Below, in pieces: positions 33,062 through 35,037 of a stretch of DNA of 35,037 nt. Origin of the DNA: HK-STAS-PATE-2 sp035906575 (GTDB lineage Bacteria > Patescibacteriota > Patescibacteriia > 2-12-FULL-60-25); contig JAMIEW010000051.1 of assembly GCA_035906575.1 (NCBI GenBank), positions 1-35,037 on the forward strand, given 5' to 3'. The translations under genes were made by a program, and so were the position numbers. Each line of letters begins with the position of its first letter. The first letter of the stretch is position 1. A model generated the notes under the pieces. That model was not told the DNA's origin, ran no database searches, and worked only from the letters and a program-made list of their open reading frames with translations.

Positions 33062-33439
33062 ATGAATTGGAGCGCCTGGTTGCTATCTGCAAAGCTCGCT
33101 TGGGGTAAGCCCTTTATCCGTTGGGCGACCATCACTTCAGTGGTATTATGCGTTGGTACGAGCGCCTTATTTATCGCGGCTGTTTTGCCAGAGGCGGTGC
33201 GCAATAGTGCTTTTGCGTTTCACTACAATGTCTACTTTGGGATTGATGAAGTGCGTGATTGGCCATGGATCTTTTTCTTGCCGGGTCTCTGGCTTTTGTT
33301 GACGGTAATCGATTGTCTTGTCGCTTTTGGTCTCTATCGCACTGATGCCGTATTGGCTAATGCAAGTGCCGCATTAGCATTGACATGGGCTGTGCCTTGG
33401 ATGAGTTACTTTTTTTATCTGTCTATTCTCAATATCTAG
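33062..33439 (+). CDS. Small membrane protein upstream of mraY, unknown function
   Basis: 125 residues with three predicted membrane helices (about 21-42 'ATITSVVLCVGTSALFIAAV', 68-90 'WIFFLPGLWLLLTVIDCLVAF', 101-122). The N-terminus is short and basic-aromatic. The middle loop 'HYNVYFGIDEVRDWPWIF' is a recurring segment in small CPR membrane proteins next to cell-wall genes; I do not know a function. mraY starts 7 nt after its stop, so the two are probably cotranscribed and a role in envelope synthesis is plausible. Confidence 0.74.
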   Translation: MNWSAWLLSAKLAWGKPFIRWATITSVVLCVGTSALFIAAVLPEAVRNSAFAFHYNVYFGIDEVRDWPWIFFLPGLWLLLTVIDCLVAFGLYRTDAVLANASAALALTWAVPWMSYFFYLSILNI

Positions 33440-33446
33440 CCATCGT

Positions 33447-34502
33447 ATGACCATCGATCCATTCTTGCTTGCACGCACGCTCGCCGTCACCGGCGGAGCC
33501 TTTGCTATCTCCGTGCTTAGCATGCCGTTATTGATTCGCGTATTGCGCAAATACAAGATGGGCAAATCGATACGCACGGCAGATAGCGCGCCAATCATGT
33601 CTTCGATGCATCAGGCAAAATCAGGTACGCCAACAATGGGCGGTATCGTGATCTGGGCGACGGTTTTGGTTTTGGTGCTTGGACTCGCTGGCGCCTGTGC
33701 ATTGTTCGGTGAAGGATCCTTGGCGTGTCGAGCGAACTTTTTATCACGTGGTCAGACCTGGTTGCCGCTCGGACTCATGTTTGGCGCCGCTCTTATCGGT
33801 TTGGTTGATGATTATCTCAATATTTTGCGCATCGGCTCAAAAGGCGGCGGCTTGCGTGAACGTGAGCGTATTCTCTCTTATGGCTTGATCGCTGTGATTG
33901 GTGCATTGTGGTTTTTCCTAAAACTAGGCTGGGATTACTTTCATATCCCTTTTGTTGGGACATTTGAAATCGGGTGGTGGTATGTACCATTCTTTATCCT
34001 CGTTATCATTTCAACGTCGCACTCGGTAAACGTGACCGATGGGTTGGATGGCTTAGCTGGCGGTATCTTGCTTTCATCATTTGCTGCTTTTTCGATTATT
34101 GCGTGGTCACAGGGTAGATATGATCTCGCTACGCTTTGTGGGGCGATTTGTGGCGCATTGCTTGGCTTTCTCTGGTACAATATTAATCCAGCTGATGTGT
34201 TTATGGGGGATACCGGAGCGATGTCACTGGGCACGACACTGGGCGTCATAGCCCTGCTGACCAATCAGCCGTTGCTACTACTCGTCATTGGTTTGCCGTA
34301 TGTCGTTGAGAGCTTGTCGGTTATTATTCAGCTCGCGAGCAAAAAACTCCGTAATGGTAAAAAAGTCTTTAAAGTAGCACCTATCCACCATCATTTTGAA
34401 GCTTCTGGTTGGAGCGAGCCCCGTGTCGTAATGCGTTTTTGGATGATTTCGTTCGTGATGGCCGGTCTCGGTATCTTGATTGGCTTGCTGGATAAAACCT
34501 AA
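33447..34502 (+). CDS. mraY: Phospho-N-acetylmuramoyl-pentapeptide-transferase
   Basis: 351 residues, about ten membrane helices. MraY motifs include 'SGTPTMGGIVIW', 'GLVDDYLNILRIGSKG' (the DDY motif), 'SVNVTDGLDGLAGG' (NxTDGxDGL), 'YNINPADVFMGDTGAMSLG' (FMGDTG) and 'KVAPIHHHFEASGWSE' (HHHFE). It makes lipid I from UDP-MurNAc-pentapeptide and undecaprenyl phosphate. Its presence shows that the organism makes its own peptidoglycan precursors. It is adjacent to ftsW/rodA (4-nt gap), without the murD that often separates them. A TATCTA lies 8 nt before the ATG, a weak additional promoter. Confidence 0.97.
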   Translation: MTIDPFLLARTLAVTGGAFAISVLSMPLLIRVLRKYKMGKSIRTADSAPIMSSMHQAKSGTPTMGGIVIWATVLVLVLGLAGACALFGEGSLACRANFLSRGQTWLPLGLMFGAALIGLVDDYLNILRIGSKGGGLRERERILSYGLIAVIGALWFFLKLGWDYFHIPFVGTFEIGWWYVPFFILVIISTSHSVNVTDGLDGLAGGILLSSFAAFSIIAWSQGRYDLATLCGAICGALLGFLWYNINPADVFMGDTGAMSLGTTLGVIALLTNQPLLLLVIGLPYVVESLSVIIQLASKKLRNGKKVFKVAPIHHHFEASGWSEPRVVMRFWMISFVMAGLGILIGLLDKT

Positions 34503-34506
34503 TTTC

Positions 34507-35037
34507 ATGCGCACGTCGCCACTTGACCGCTTAAGATCCCTTGATCCGATCCTCGTCGGCGCGACGGCGTTTTTAGTGATTGTTGGTTTGGCGATCTTGA
34601 TGTCAGCAACAGGGCCGATCGCCTTTCAGCGATGGCAAGATAGTTTGTACATGGTAAAACGCCAACTCCTCTTGGGATTATTTCCTGGGATGGTGGCGTT
34701 TTTGCTTTTTTCGATGATCGATTATCAGCTCTGGAAACGTCTCGCTGGGTTTGGGTTCGTTGGGAGTTTGGTTATGCTTTTGGCGGTGTATACGCCACTT
34801 GGCGTGCGGGTCGGTGGTTCATTGAGCTGGTTGAATATTGCCGGTGTGCAGTTTCAGCCGTCCGAGTTTGTGAAGTTCGGGTTACTGCTCTATTTCGCTG
34901 CCTGGCTTTCTTCGCGCACATCCAAACAAGTGAAAGATCTTCATGAAGGGTTGATACCTTTTATGGGGTCGCTCGGTGCTATTGTTCTGTTATTGATCGT
35001 GCAGCCTGATACCGGCTCTATGGTCGTGATCGCCGGT
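34507..35037 (+). CDS. FtsW/RodA family SEDS glycosyltransferase (3' end outside window)
   Basis: 177 residues visible, open to the window edge. It has an N-terminal cytosolic stretch, then helices 'ILVGATAFLVIVGLAILMSA', 'LLLGLFPGMVAFLLFSMI' and 'LAGFGFVGSLVMLLAVYTP'. The SEDS signature 'SLSWLNIAGVQFQPSEFVKF' follows, then 'LLLIVQPDTGSMVVI' including the QPDxG motif. These polymerise lipid II into glycan strands. Position after mraY favours FtsW (division) over RodA, but the rest of the gene is needed to decide. Confidence 0.93.
   Translation, partial: MRTSPLDRLRSLDPILVGATAFLVIVGLAILMSATGPIAFQRWQDSLYMVKRQLLLGLFPGMVAFLLFSMIDYQLWKRLAGFGFVGSLVMLLAVYTPLGVRVGGSLSWLNIAGVQFQPSEFVKFGLLLYFAAWLSSRTSKQVKDLHEGLIPFMGSLGAIVLLLIVQPDTGSMVVIAG

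Overview
The window reads as a chromosomal stretch of a Candidate Phyla Radiation (Patescibacteria) bacterium, probably on the Parcubacteria side (Uhrbacteria/Magasanikbacteria-like). This placement is inferred from gene content and style. Core genes are densely packed and shortened (UvrC without its C-terminal HhH region, UvrA without its insertion domain). There are secreted proteins with N-terminal anchors, a surface protein pairing YVTN repeats with a cysteine-flanked peptidoglycan-binding domain, and many small orphan proteins. No phage, insertion sequence, transposase or CRISPR array is visible.

Layout. 1-1268: two tandem DsbA-like oxidoreductases. 1286-3385: an orphan CxCC protein, a Fur-family regulator and a CooC/MinD-like ATPase behind one promoter that carries a perfect palindrome. 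3387-4099: a small anchored protein and tRNA-Ser(GGA). 4155-8925: a YVTN/peptidoglycan-binding surface protein, a GlsB-type membrane protein, an alpha/beta-hydrolase-like protein, a TfoX N-domain protein, a GIY-YIG protein and a Pif1-like helicase. 8978-11583: an orphan protein, a secreted two-domain protein and a Nudix hydrolase. 11592-17224: uvrA, a membrane protein, uvrC and a membrane-anchored EEP-family phosphoesterase. 17460-19259: the head of the division cluster (mraZ-rsmH-ftsL). 19335-23920: a small membrane protein, a membrane-anchored Clp ATPase, a WecA/TagO-like transferase and a DUF192 protein. 23941-25598: rplU, an anchored protein and a Nudix hydrolase. 25688-28084 (minus): dnaB-ybaB-recR. 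28237-32247: an orphan protein, an amino-acid permease, folD, uppS and a Nudix-like orphan. 32320-35037: rpmA, a NifU-domain protein, a membrane protein, mraY and the start of ftsW/rodA.

The genes fall into three main themes. Envelope building is represented by uppS, mraY, ftsW, rsmH, mraZ, ftsL and the WecA-like enzyme. DNA maintenance is represented by uvrA, uvrC, recR, ybaB, dnaB and the Pif1-like helicase. The rest is secretion and surface biology (DsbA pair, YVTN protein, DUF192, anchored small proteins).

The strongest non-gene signals are four. (1) At least eight genes have a -10 hexamer ending exactly 6 nt before the ATG, the geometry of leaderless mRNAs, and several also have a well-spaced -35. 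(2) An MraZ operator consists of TGGGA units at an exact 10-bp period. (3) Two dispersed palindromic repeat families are present: one REPIN-like (two inverted-pair copies and one solo half, one copy supplying the uvrC ribosome-binding site), and one C/G-rich hairpin family that is translated inside two genes. (4) Four GC-richer orphan genes differ from the core genes in having 5' leaders and Shine-Dalgarno sites.
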